A stretch of DNA of 31,052 nt, taken from a virus. A program made the translations under genes and the position numbers. Below the pieces are notes generated by a model. It was not told where the DNA came from, did not search any database, and worked only from the letters and a program-made list of their open reading frames with translations. Shown here piece by piece: positions 1 through 7,870 of this stretch; position 1 is the stretch's first letter, and every line of letters starts with the position of its first letter. Location of the stretch: positions 1 through 31,052 of the IMG/VR virus record IMGVR_UViG_3300046517_001799, one strand, 5' to 3'.

Positions 1-728
1 GGCACGCGGCCCTGCTTCAGGATCACCTCGTAGAAGTTGGTGTCGGGGTCGATCAGGATGAAGCTGCCGGCCTGGATCTGAAGTGCGGCCAGCGTCGACT
101 TGAGCGAGCTGGTCGCGAAGTCGAAGGGCAGGGTGATGTCCATGCCCGGGTCGCCCAGGTCGTTCACCACGAGCGAGCCGTTGGGCTGCGGCGTCTCGAG
201 CCGGTTTCGGTACTTGGAGAAGAGCGCTCCCGGCGAGTGGTAGACGCCGATGTCGGTCGGATCCCCAAGCCAGAGCCGCCCAATGGACCAGGGGTTTCCG
301 ATATGCGCGAACTGGAACCGCCAATAGCGATGCGAGACCGATGGGATGAGTAGTCCGGTGTCGCGCTGATCAAGAAGCGCGGAGATGGTGACCAGGCCCT
401 GGTTGTTCCACCCTGCCCCACCCCCGGGGTATCCCGCCCCCGATGACGCGGAAAAAACCTGGACAGAGGTCACGTCCACGGTTGAGCGCACTCTCAAGCC
501 GAGGACGGCGGCGGCGCTGATGGTCCGGTTCGCACCGAGGTCGAAGTCGATCTGGATCGGACTTGCGCCGGGCACCGTCTGCCAGACCGTATAGCGATCG
601 GTGTTCTTCACGTTCGTCATCACGTACGGGCTGGTTTCATCCAGCGCCGGCGCGCCGCCACCCGTGCCGTTCTTGAGCGTTGCGTTGGCGAGCTGGTTCG
701 TGGTCCCGATGAGCGTGTTGTTCGCCAT
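1..728 (-). CDS. Distal tail / virion-associated protein, 3' end cut by window edge
   Basis: An open minus-strand frame starts at ATG 728 and runs without a stop to base 1, giving 242 visible residues; the C-terminus lies outside the window. The ATG overlaps the TGA of the tape-measure gene by 1 base (shared position 728). After a Gly/Thr-rich N-terminus (MANNTLIGTTNQLANATLKN) residues 40-140 read as alternating beta strands with IQIDFDLG, VTSVQVFSAS and HRYWRFQF, which resembles the galactose-binding/discoidin-like beta-sandwich found in phage tail and receptor-binding proteins. Its position directly after the tape measure is where distal tail proteins are normally encoded. The fold is inferred from pattern only. 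No membrane segment or catalytic motif is visible. Confidence 0.8.
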   Translation of the reverse strand, partial: MANNTLIGTTNQLANATLKNGTGGGAPALDETSPYVMTNVKNTDRYTVWQTVPGASPIQIDFDLGANRTISAAAVLGLRVRSTVDVTSVQVFSASSGAGYPGGGAGWNNQGLVTISALLDQRDTGLLIPSVSHRYWRFQFAHIGNPWSIGRLWLGDPTDIGVYHSPGALFSKYRNRLETPQPNGSLVVNDLGDPGMDITLPFDFATSSLKSTLAALQIQAGSFILIDPDTNFYEVILKQGRV

Positions 729-2260
729 CAGGCCACCGCGCCGATCTCGAACATGCGGTCGTTCGCCTTCCGGAAGCTGCCGGTCGGGTTGACGAGCTCG
801 GAGAGCGTCGACTTCGCATCGAACGTCTGGATGACGTAGGTGTTGCCGCCGGCGCCGAGGCTCGCGACCCCGGCCCCGGGCACCGAGCCCGCAGTGACGT
901 TCCCGGAGAGCGTGTCGATCGCGCCGCTCGCGCCGAAGATGAACCCGAGGTTGCCGGTCACGGACGCCAGCGCGGCGCCCAGGAGCTTCAGGAACGCCTT
1001 GGTGATCGCCGAGGCGATGAGGTCGGCCATCGCCGCCAGGATGCCGTCCACGATGCTCCGCCAGATCGTCTTCATGGCGCTCGCGAACGTCTGCGTCCTG
1101 GTCGTCAGCTGCGAGAGCACGGTGAAGAAGCCCGAGTAGACGTGCTGGCCGATGATGTCGAACGAGTGCGCGACCTCCTCGGTGAACTTCTGGAACGCCT
1201 TCACCGCCTCGGGCAACTGGATCTTGATCTCGTCCATCATCTTGACGATGTGGAGCCCGCGGCCGGGGCTGTTCCTGTCCTGGTCGGAGAGCCGGGGGAA
1301 CCACTGCATGCCGCTGACATCGATCCACGGCGGCGTCGGGGGCGTGTGCGTCCGCCCGTTGGCGCGATCCAGCTCCTCCTGCGTCGGCGTGGGGCCGAGC
1401 ATGATGCCGGGCTTGAAGCTCGTGCCGTCCTGCGCGATCCCGGGCACGCCCGCGAGCCGCAGCCCCTCGAGGAGCACCTTCGCGAACCCGAGCGCGCCGC
1501 TCGCCGAGTTGTCGGCGGCCGAGGATGCGGCGCCCTTCATCTTCTCCAGCTTGTCGAGGATCTGCGTGAGCATCTGCAGGAACGTGGTCAGCGGCCCGGC
1601 GGCGAGCGCTGCGAGCCTCGAGCCGAAGCCCTCGAACGTCGCCGAGAGCCCGTCCGCCACCTTATCGAGATCCGCCATCCGCTTGAGCTCCGCGTCCGAC
1701 CAGATGACGCCGGCCTTCGCCGCCGAGCCCTGGATGCCGTCGTAGCCCGTGGCGATCTGCTTCAGGATCGGGATCAGCTGGAGGCCGCCGCGGCCGAAGA
1801 CCTGAAACGTGAGCGCGTTACGCTTGGCGATGTCGTCGGTCGAGGCGATCACCGTCGCGAGCTGGCGGAACGCCTGGAACGGGTCGCGCGAGGTCACCCC
1901 GAGCTTCCGGAGCTGGTCCGCGTTCCCCTCGAGCGCGCGGGACATGAACCCGAGCCCCTGCGCCAGCGACTGAACGTCCACGCCGCCCTGCCGGAAGGCG
2001 AACTGGAGCGCCTGGAGCCGCTGGGTCGAGACCCCCGTCGAGGCGGAGAGGTTGTCGAGCTGCTCCGCCTGCCCCGAGATGCGCTGCCCCATCGCCACGG
2101 CGGCGGTGGTGAGGGCGATCGCCGCTCCTGCGACGCCGGTCATCCCGAGCGTGACGCCGCCGAGCGACTGCGTGAACGCGGACACGGCATTACTGGCGCG
2201 CGAGAGCCCCGCCGTCATCTGGTCGTTCAAGAGCAGCTGCATCTCGATCGCGTTCGCCAC
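728..2260 (-). CDS. Tail tape measure protein
   Basis: This 510-residue protein is the likely ruler that sets tail length and leaves the tail during DNA entry. It begins with GTG at 2260, directly after the TGA (2261-2263) that ends the chaperone GT reading frame. The N-terminal 200 residues are helical, with NDQMTAGLSRASNAVSAF followed by a hydrophobic stretch at about 35-58 and a phage-tape-measure-like section around 60-190. A second hydrophobic, alanine-rich region lies near 395-440. A Gly-rich tail ends the protein. The order tail tube, G/GT chaperones, tape measure is strongly conserved in long non-contractile tails. At 510 residues it is short for the family; the usual rule of about 1.5 angstrom per residue predicts a tail near 75 nm. 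Confidence 0.9.
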   Translation of the reverse strand: MANAIEMQLLLNDQMTAGLSRASNAVSAFTQSLGGVTLGMTGVAGAAIALTTAAVAMGQRISGQAEQLDNLSASTGVSTQRLQALQFAFRQGGVDVQSLAQGLGFMSRALEGNADQLRKLGVTSRDPFQAFRQLATVIASTDDIAKRNALTFQVFGRGGLQLIPILKQIATGYDGIQGSAAKAGVIWSDAELKRMADLDKVADGLSATFEGFGSRLAALAAGPLTTFLQMLTQILDKLEKMKGAASSAADNSASGALGFAKVLLEGLRLAGVPGIAQDGTSFKPGIMLGPTPTQEELDRANGRTHTPPTPPWIDVSGMQWFPRLSDQDRNSPGRGLHIVKMMDEIKIQLPEAVKAFQKFTEEVAHSFDIIGQHVYSGFFTVLSQLTTRTQTFASAMKTIWRSIVDGILAAMADLIASAITKAFLKLLGAALASVTGNLGFIFGASGAIDTLSGNVTAGSVPGAGVASLGAGGNTYVIQTFDAKSTLSELVNPTGSFRKANDRMFEIGAVA

Positions 2261-2984
2261 TCACCCCTCGACGGCGCCGATCCCCAGGAGCGCGATCACC
2301 CGGCCGACGCCGAATGGATCCTTGTCTCCCTGCAGGGCTTTCAACGCCTCTTCGACCTGATGCTTCCGCCATCGCGCCCGGGACCGCAGCACGGTCACCG
2401 CAAAGCGCAGCGCCGTGAACGAGTCCAGGTTCTCGAGCCCCGGGATCACCGTGTGCGGCAGTCGAGGGAGTGCCGCGATGCTCCAGAGCTCGTTAGCTGT
2501 GCTGCCTGCTTCTTCTGCCCCCCAGCCCCTACTGAGCAGCCACTCCGCGAAACTCGTCCGCCTGCGCGGCGGCCTCCTTGGCGGCCGGCGCCGGAGGCGC
2601 ATCTCCGCCCGAGAGCCCCGAGAAGTCCATGATCTGCGAGACGATGAACTTCTGGTTCTCGAACCTGACGTTGTTCCAATCCGCCTCGCCCGGCTGCGGG
2701 TCGCCTTCGATCGAGAACTTGGGGTCGACCAGGCCGAGGGCGGCCACCTTCCGCATCGGGCCATCCTGCTCCACGACGATCGCGCGCGCCTGCTCGAACG
2801 TGGTGCCGCCAGCATCGCTCGGGCCCTTCGCGAGCTGCGGGATGCCCTCCAGCGCCTGGATCAGCTTGACCACGGGCACGGCGCGGATCCGCACCGTGAC
2901 CGTCTTCCCGTTCTGTGTCACGGGAAGCGCGATCTCCTTCGACTCGGGCTGCGCGAAGTCCGCAGCCGTGCTCACTGGTACCAT
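2261..2984 (-). CDS. Tail assembly chaperone GT fusion made by +1 (or -2) frameshift
   Basis: The frame that ends at TGA 2261-2263 has no credible start of its own. It is open from at least 2815, but there its sequence is an Arg-rich shadow of gene G; from about 2550 it becomes protein-like (AEWLLSRGWGAEEAG, then LPRLPHTVIPGLENLDSF). This is the layout of lambda-type G/GT genes, where a fraction of ribosomes change frame near the end of G to add the T domain. The T frame is +1 (equivalently -2) relative to G. A plausible site is TTT-C at 2552-2549 in the context GAG TTT CGC, where tRNA-Phe could re-pair on TTC, giving about 240 residues (145 from G plus 95). Most phages use -1, so the direction is unusual. 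The exact slip site is inferred. Confidence 0.75.
2529..2984 (-). CDS. Tail assembly chaperone G (short product)
   Basis: A 151-residue product starts at ATG 2984 and stops at TAG 2529-2531. It begins with a small beta region (KEIALPVTQNGKTVTVRIRAVPVVKLIQAL) and ends in an Ala/Pro-rich tail (GDAPPAPAAKEAAAQADEF). It lies between the tail tube and the tape measure, the standard position of the chaperone that coats the tape measure during tail assembly. The overlapping GT frame supports this role. No purine-rich site sits at ideal spacing before ATG 2984; an alternative GTG lies at 2975. The family assignment is by position and overlap architecture rather than by a diagnostic motif. Confidence 0.8.
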   Translation of the reverse strand: MVPVSTAADFAQPESKEIALPVTQNGKTVTVRIRAVPVVKLIQALEGIPQLAKGPSDAGGTTFEQARAIVVEQDGPMRKVAALGLVDPKFSIEGDPQPGEADWNNVRFENQKFIVSQIMDFSGLSGGDAPPAPAAKEAAAQADEFRGVAAQ

Positions 2985-2999
2985 CCGGGGCCCCCTGCG

Positions 3000-3977
3000 T
3001 TACGAGATGATGGTCGAGTTCGTGGTGTTGATGACCGTGATCTTGGCGCCCGTCGTGCTCGTCAGGATCGCCTCGAGCTCCGTCTCCTGGTAGGCGATGC
3101 CGAGGCTGTTGACGCCATGGTCCTCGCCCACGAGCCGGGCGGTGTTCATCTCGATCTGGAACTGGAGCGAGCCGCTCGTGAAGTTCAGGAGGGGCGCCTG
3201 GTTCGTCGCCGCGATGTACGCCGAGAGCGCCGAGATGGTGTGGAACTCGCGGCGGAGCTTCAACCGCGCCACGGTGAGCCCGTTCCGGAGCGGCTCGAGG
3301 ATCTGGCTCGACCCCGCATCCTCGCGCGAGGCGTCGAGCGAGTTGTCCATCGTGAACTCGAACGACTTGATGATCTGGTCGGCCGCCGCGTCACCGCTGC
3401 CGTCGACCGAGGTCGCCGTCGAGTGCGAGGTGAGCACGTAGGACGGGGTCGCCGCGGTGAGGGCGCCCGTGGGCGTCTGGTTCACCACCTTCTGCTTGCC
3501 GATCACGTCGATCTTGTACTTGACGATGCCCGCGGCCTCGCCCGAGATCGTGATGCTGCCGATCTTCCCGCCGAGGATGCGCTGGCACTTGGTCGAGGGG
3601 ATGTTCCCCTCGATCAGCTCCATCGTGTAGGAGTTGAAGAGCTCGCGGTCGGTGAAGACGTGCGTCCATGGGTTCGTGCCCGACGTGACGCCGCCGCTCG
3701 AGCCATAGGTGTCGGTGCCGAAGAGGCCATCGAGGAACATCAGCAGCTCGTTGTATTGCAGATAGCCCTCGATCGAGCCCTCGGCGCGCTCGCCGACGTT
3801 GACGATGTCGCGCGCGACCAAGCTGCCGGTCATGGACTCGTCCTTCACCTGCTTCATCTGCGAACGGATGTTCTGCGACAGGATGTTCAGCCGCTTGGTC
3901 GCGGCGACCGCGGTACCCCACGTCGCCTCGCGCCCGAACTGCAGGTAGCTCTTGAGACCGATGCCAGGATTCGCCAC
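3000..3977 (-). CDS. Major tail tube protein
   Basis: The 325-residue product starts at GTG 3977, preceded by GGGAGGG 11 bases upstream. The N-terminus (GIGLKSYLQFGREATWGTAV) is typical of tail tube proteins: an aromatic/Gly beta start followed by ATWGT. It is followed by strand-rich segments such as EGSIEGYLQYNELLMFLDGLF and KIGSITISGEAAGIVKYKIDVIGK, as expected for the stacked beta-barrel rings of the tail tube. It lies between the tail terminator and the chaperones, which is the canonical place. The C-terminus (TGAKITVINTTNSTIIS) is beta-rich. No separate Ig-like extension is obvious. Confidence 0.85.
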   Translation of the reverse strand: MANPGIGLKSYLQFGREATWGTAVAATKRLNILSQNIRSQMKQVKDESMTGSLVARDIVNVGERAEGSIEGYLQYNELLMFLDGLFGTDTYGSSGGVTSGTNPWTHVFTDRELFNSYTMELIEGNIPSTKCQRILGGKIGSITISGEAAGIVKYKIDVIGKQKVVNQTPTGALTAATPSYVLTSHSTATSVDGSGDAAADQIIKSFEFTMDNSLDASREDAGSSQILEPLRNGLTVARLKLRREFHTISALSAYIAATNQAPLLNFTSGSLQFQIEMNTARLVGEDHGVNSLGIAYQETELEAILTSTTGAKITVINTTNSTIIS

Positions 3978-3999
3978 TTCTCAATCCCTCCCGAATGCG

Positions 4000-4488
4000 T
4001 CAGGGACTATCCGTGTCCCAGAGCCACGTCGCGTTGAGTTCGAGCGAGGCCACCGAGAAGCCCGCCCCCGATAGCTCCACTTCCGGTTTGTAGCCGTCCA
4101 CGTGCACGTAGCCGGTCCCGAGCAGGTCGCCGAGCTGGTAGTCGGTCTCGATCGCCGCGATCACGTCCGCGCACAGGTCGTTCAACTCCTGCTCGGCCTC
4201 GCGCGAGGTGACGGGCTGGTCGACGATGGCGAGCACCGTGAACTGCGCCTCGGCGCGCACGTCGAGCCCGCCGCCCGCGATCGTCCCGTAGGGCGTGACC
4301 GGGCCCCAGCCGGCGGACATCAGGAACAGCGCCGGCTTCGGCAGGTTCGCCGCATCGACAGCGATCCCGCGCTGCACCGCCTTCGGACTCGAAAGCCAGA
4401 CCATGAGGTTCGACTTGCCGATGAGTTGCAGTCGCCCCAGGAGGGCGTCGGCGACGCGGTTCATCATCGCGTGGTTGCGCGCGGTCAT
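4000..4488 (-). CDS. Tail terminator / tail completion protein
   Basis: The product has 162 residues from ATG 4488, which overlaps the stop of the preceding gene in an ATGA (4485-4488). The order and size match the tail terminator (lambda U-like), which caps the tail tube and joins it to the head. Sequence features are an N-terminal helix (MMNRVADALLGRLQLIG), a central strand region with LDVRAEAQFTVLAIV, the helix EAEQELNDLCADVIAAIETD, and a C-terminal pair of strands (GAGFSVASLELNATWLWDT). The helix/sheet layout resembles terminators, but no residue is diagnostic, so the call rests largely on gene order between the HK97 gp10-like protein and the tail tube. Confidence 0.65.
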   Translation of the reverse strand: MTARNHAMMNRVADALLGRLQLIGKSNLMVWLSSPKAVQRGIAVDAANLPKPALFLMSAGWGPVTPYGTIAGGGLDVRAEAQFTVLAIVDQPVTSREAEQELNDLCADVIAAIETDYQLGDLLGTGYVHVDGYKPEVELSGAGFSVASLELNATWLWDTDSP

Positions 4489-5123
4489 GCGTTCGCCTTC
4501 TGGACGACCGTGCGGATCGCCCCGCGCGTGAGCTCCAGCACCTGCGGCCGCGAGCTGTCGCGCGTCCTGGCGAAGATGCGGCGCGGCTTCATGTAGGCGC
4601 TCTTCTTCAGGAGGTAGAGCAGCGTCAGGCTCTTGCCCCTACGGATGGCCGCCCAGAGGTTCCCGCGCTTCGACTTGAAGAGGAACGCGCCGGCGATGTC
4701 CTTGATGCTGCGGCCGGCGTAGCGGTCGACCCCGGCCCCCGTCTGCGCCGCCGCGGTCGGGATACGGAGGTAGCCCTTAGGCGACGTGCCGGAGATGGTG
4801 CCGCCGTCCTCGTGGAGCCGGAGGTGCTTCTCCGCCGAGCCGACGACGCCGATCAGCGTGGCGCCGTTCTGGTAGATCCGCGTGCCGGCCGAGAGGCTCG
4901 CGCGCGTCTTGCCGCTCCGGACCGAGAGCCCGCTCCCCTTGGCGCCCACCTTGCCCCAGAAGGCGTCGCGGGACTCGGGCGCGGTCAGCTCGGTCGTGAG
5001 CAGGCGGCGGACGAGCGCCACGGACTTGACCATGGCGCGGCGGCTCTCGACGGCGACGTTCTTCGCCGCGCCCGCCATGTTCCGGACCGCCTTCTGCGCT
5101 CCCTTGACCGAGACGCCGATCAT
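4485..5123 (-). CDS. HK97 gp10-like head-tail joining / minor tail protein
   Basis: The frame is open further upstream, but the credible start is ATG 5123, which overlaps the TGA of the connector gene (ATGA at 5120-5123) and gives 212 residues beginning MIGVSVKGAQKAVRNMAG. The N-terminal helix, the segment RVYQNGATLIGVVGSAEKHL-like (RIYQNGATLIGVVGS), and the basic C-terminal half with KPRRIFARTRDSS are typical of HK97 gp10-like neck proteins, which carry a conserved 'PxRPFL'-type segment near the C-terminus (here MKPRRIF). It sits between the connector and the tail terminator as in HK97-like phages. Confidence 0.7.
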   Translation of the reverse strand: MIGVSVKGAQKAVRNMAGAAKNVAVESRRAMVKSVALVRRLLTTELTAPESRDAFWGKVGAKGSGLSVRSGKTRASLSAGTRIYQNGATLIGVVGSAEKHLRLHEDGGTISGTSPKGYLRIPTAAAQTGAGVDRYAGRSIKDIAGAFLFKSKRGNLWAAIRRGKSLTLLYLLKKSAYMKPRRIFARTRDSSRPQVLELTRGAIRTVVQKANA

Positions 5124-5938
5124 CCCCACCGCCTGACGAACGGCGCCAGCATCGCGTACACGTCCTTGGGCATGTCGTAGTCGGGGATCGACGACGACAC
5201 GCCACCGGCGGAGAAGTTGTCGCTGCGGCCGCGGATCTGGAGCGCGTCCGTGAACAGGATCTCGGCGCAGCGCATCGCCGCCGACTCGAGCGCGCCGAAC
5301 GACCAGCTCCCGAGGTCGGTGGCCGTGGGCTGCGCGTACCCGCACCGCGCGTTCGCGACGATGTTCAGGTTCCCCTTCGGGAACGTGTCGTTCGCGAGCA
5401 CGATGCGGCCGACCTCATAGTCGAAGAAGGCCCCGGTGGTGTCGAGCGCCGTGAGTGTGCCGGCGTCGTCTCGGTAGAGCGAGAAGAGCTGGACGAGCGG
5501 GAACTCCGAGAGGTACGCCTCGGCCGTGCCGTCCCCGGAGAAGCGCAGCGGCAGCGAGCCGAACGTCACCGAGACGCCCGAGAGCGCCGCCGTGGTCTTG
5601 CGATTCGCCGTGAGCGAGGAAGCACTCGCGATGGCCGAGACCTGGGAGCCGACCTCGAGCCCGGTCCCCACCATGTCGTCGCCCACCTGCACCTGCGTCG
5701 TGAACGTGCTGCCGGTCACCGTCTGCGAGCCGCTCGAGGCGCTGCAGGCGATCGAGACCGCGGTGCGGTAGTTGCGTGCCTTGAGCCGCCGCTTCGTGAA
5801 GTTCTCCATCCACAGCGTCGCCGCGTTCACGGCATCCACGAGCCGCTGCTCGATGTCGTCTTCGGCATCGGTCGCGCGCTTCAGGCGCGGCTGCAGCTGC
5901 TCGGGCGAGATGAACGAATGCGGCGAGTAGGCGAGCAC
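5120..5938 (-). CDS. Head-tail connector (gp6-like adaptor) with inserted beta domain
   Basis: The 272-residue product starts at GTG 5938, immediately after the TAA of the small upstream gene. Residues 1-58 are helical with an N-terminal HSFISPEQLQPRLKR and MENFTKRRLKARNYRT, as in gp6/gp15-like adaptors that ring the portal. Residues of roughly 62-128 form an inserted module with the repeated pattern GSQTVTGSTFTTQVQVGD, GTGLEVGSQVSAIAS and LTANRKTTAALSGVSVTFG; this kind of beta insert recurs in unrelated virion proteins. The C-terminal third returns to helix (LGSWSFGALESAAMRCAEILF). Its location between the capsid gene and the gp10-like gene supports the role. Confidence 0.65.
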   Translation of the reverse strand: MLAYSPHSFISPEQLQPRLKRATDAEDDIEQRLVDAVNAATLWMENFTKRRLKARNYRTAVSIACSASSGSQTVTGSTFTTQVQVGDDMVGTGLEVGSQVSAIASASSLTANRKTTAALSGVSVTFGSLPLRFSGDGTAEAYLSEFPLVQLFSLYRDDAGTLTALDTTGAFFDYEVGRIVLANDTFPKGNLNIVANARCGYAQPTATDLGSWSFGALESAAMRCAEILFTDALQIRGRSDNFSAGGVSSSIPDYDMPKDVYAMLAPFVRRWG

Positions 5939-6118
5939 TTACTTCGCCTTCCCCTTGTCCGGCACCTTCTCCTCGGCCACGCGCTCGAACTTGCCGGCCG
6001 TGTCGCCCGCGCAGAGATGCGCCGCCTTCTCCTCCGAGACCTCGACCACCTCGCCCGGATGGACGAACAGCTCGCCGTCCGCGTAGATGCCCTCGGCCAC
6101 GTTCTTCACCTTCGGCAT
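5939..6118 (-). CDS. Small protein between capsid and connector genes
   Basis: A 59-residue frame starts at ATG 6118 after GGAAGGGGAG (spacing about 5 bases) and stops with TAA at 5939-5941, flush against the GTG of the connector. The protein reads MPKVKNVAEGIYADGELFVH, then PGEVVEVSEEKAAHLCAGD and a Lys-rich tail. This pattern (short beta strands, then PGEVVEVSEEKAAHL) is common in small phage proteins next to major capsid genes, which may be minor head components or beta-barrel decorations; I do not know a proven function. It is separated from the capsid gene by a strong RNA hairpin. Confidence 0.8.
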   Translation of the reverse strand: MPKVKNVAEGIYADGELFVHPGEVVEVSEEKAAHLCAGDTAGKFERVAEEKVPDKGKAK

Positions 6119-6149
6119 TGCCGCTCCCCTTCCTTGGGTGAACCGCTTC

Positions 6150-6190
6150 GGGCGGTGCCGAGGGCCCCATGCTTTCCCCCGACACCGCCC
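6150..6190 (-). other. Strong intercistronic RNA hairpin after the capsid gene
   Basis: Bases 6150-6164 and 6176-6190 can pair as a 15-bp stem around an 11-base loop in the leftward transcript. Thirteen pairs are Watson-Crick; the remaining two are U.G and G.U wobbles on the transcribed strand, but would be C/A mismatches on the other strand. That asymmetry implies the RNA of the late operon is what is folded. No U-run follows, so it is not a standard intrinsic terminator. It may stabilise or partly block the transcript so that capsid mRNA is in excess. Function is inferred. Confidence 0.6.
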
Positions 6191-6202
6191 TCCGCGACTG
6201 GA

Positions 6203-7765
6203 TTACAGGCCGACGCCGGCCACCACGAACGGACGCGTGTTGCTCGCCGCCACCAGGCTGCGGAACGCCACGCGCTGCTTCGAGCGCACGCCCACCTGGT
6301 CGTAGCTGAACCGCTCGCTGCGATCCACGTCGACCTGCAGGCCTGCCCGCACGCCGCCCAGGAACGGCCGCGTGTTGCAGAGCAGGATGCCCGTCTTCGT
6401 GGTCGTGACGCCGTCGATGATGCCCGCCGCGTTCATGTTCTGCGGGTAGACACCGCCGACCGTGAGCGGGTAGCCCATGAGGATGCCGACCGCCCCCGTG
6501 AACAGCGTCGCCGCCTCGCCCGCACGCTCGCGCGTGAGGTAGACGAGGTTGCCGTTGCCGTCCTTGAGGATGAGCGCCTTCGCGAGCCCGGCGTAGCCGG
6601 TGATGAAGTTGGCCTCACGCGGATTCGCGTACTTGCCCGCGATCTGGATCATCGAGGCGAGCTTCTCGGCCGTCATCCCGGCGCTGAAGTCCACCGTCGA
6701 CCCGACCAGGCTCGCGTTGTAGCGAAGCCCGTCGAAGTTGGCGCGGACATCGGTCGAACCGGGCGAGCTGCCCGAGTCGATCACGGCCGTCAGCTGGCCG
6801 TTCAGCACCGCCATGTCGATGCCGTACGCCTGCGCGTACGCCACCTCCTGGTCGAACATCGGCAGGATCGGCACGATCGAGTCCTGCTCCTCCTCGGGCG
6901 AGAAGTAGCTGATCGTCGCCACCTTCTTGGCGTCGAGCTGCCGGTTCGCCGAGGTGATGTCGCTGGCGGTGAAGATCGTGTTCGACGCCGCCGTGTTGTT
7001 GTTCGCCTCCGGGATCACGTAGGCGGTGAGGAAGCCGAGCAGCGTCGGGATCTTCCACGGGCTCTGCGGCATCGGCAGCCAGCGGAAGATGTTCGCGATC
7101 TCCAGCAGGTCGCGCGTGTCCGTCCAGCGGTCCGAGGAGAAGATCGTGGGCACCCAGTCCGCACCCGTGCCCGAGCCGCCCGTCGAGAGCGCGCGCTGCC
7201 CCTGCTTCCAGCACTCCTGGAGCGGCGCCCAGAGCGACGTGCCGCGGATGCCGCCGGCCGCGGCGTACGCCTCGCGCTTCGCCGGGTCGGTCTCCGAGAG
7301 GATGGACATGATGTGGTGCGCCGAGAGCGCCATGTTGTTCAGGCGCCGGAAGCGCTTCGCCCAGGACAGCGCCGCGCCGTCCAGGTAGAGCTCCAGCTCC
7401 TCGCGCGAGAGCGCCAGGAGGTTGAAGTACGTCGCCGGCACCTTGCCCTTGTACTCGTCGTCCTTCTCGACCCGGTGCAGCATCGGCAGCGAGCGGAGCT
7501 GGGCCTCGATGGCGTCGTCCGAGTGGATGCGGCCCTTCTCGTGGAGCGCCTTGATCGACTCCTCGAGCTCCTTCACGCGCTTCGTCGCCGCCTCGGCCTC
7601 CTGCTTCGCCTCGAACCCGACCTTCAGGTCGGCCGAGACCTTGCGGAGCGCCTCTTCGGTCGCCTCGCCACCGGCAACGACCGCAGCGCGGGTCTCCTCG
7701 ATGTAGACGCCGAGCTCCTTGTCGTTGGTCGGGAGTGCCGTCTGCTTGAACTCGATCTTCGCCAT
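6203..7765 (-). CDS. Major capsid protein, HK97 fold
   Basis: The best start is ATG 7765, preceded by GGAGGTGGGGGCGAG, a perfect ribosome site, giving 520 residues; the frame is open 12 codons further. Residues 10-85 are a charged helical coiled coil (EEALRKVSADLKVGFEAKQE, KRVKELEESIKALHEKG), matching the scaffold-like delta domain of HK97-family capsids that is usually removed by the prohead protease. The remainder carries typical capsid segments: PWKIPTLLGFLTAYVIPEAN, AKKVATISYFSPEEEQDSIV, and near the C-terminus GYPLTVGGVYPQNMN and RSERFSYDQVGVRSKQRVAF. The preceding gene is a prohead protease. 520 residues is long for the family, the excess being in the delta and middle regions. Confidence 0.92.
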   Translation of the reverse strand: MAKIEFKQTALPTNDKELGVYIEETRAAVVAGGEATEEALRKVSADLKVGFEAKQEAEAATKRVKELEESIKALHEKGRIHSDDAIEAQLRSLPMLHRVEKDDEYKGKVPATYFNLLALSREELELYLDGAALSWAKRFRRLNNMALSAHHIMSILSETDPAKREAYAAAGGIRGTSLWAPLQECWKQGQRALSTGGSGTGADWVPTIFSSDRWTDTRDLLEIANIFRWLPMPQSPWKIPTLLGFLTAYVIPEANNNTAASNTIFTASDITSANRQLDAKKVATISYFSPEEEQDSIVPILPMFDQEVAYAQAYGIDMAVLNGQLTAVIDSGSSPGSTDVRANFDGLRYNASLVGSTVDFSAGMTAEKLASMIQIAGKYANPREANFITGYAGLAKALILKDGNGNLVYLTRERAGEAATLFTGAVGILMGYPLTVGGVYPQNMNAAGIIDGVTTTKTGILLCNTRPFLGGVRAGLQVDVDRSERFSYDQVGVRSKQRVAFRSLVAASNTRPFVVAGVGL

Positions 7766-7870
7766 CTCGCCCCCACCTCCATGTGCTGGCCGCCGGGTCA
7801 TCCGTGACCCGTTCCGCCGTTCCCTGACGCCCTCGAGCGCCCCTCGTGCCGGTCGACCCGGCGACCTACA

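Noticed and set aside
2415-4037. Long plus-strand open frames opposite the tail genes (also 1142-2632, 5918-7807, 8864-11344, 11756-13087)
   Set aside because: They are antisense shadows in GC-rich DNA, rich in Arg/His/Leu without domains, and lie opposite well-supported genes.
7794-7811. 7-bp hairpin CGGGTCA-TCCG-TGACCCG upstream of the capsid gene
   Set aside because: Short, no U-run and not repeated elsewhere; recorded only as a possible minor RNA element.
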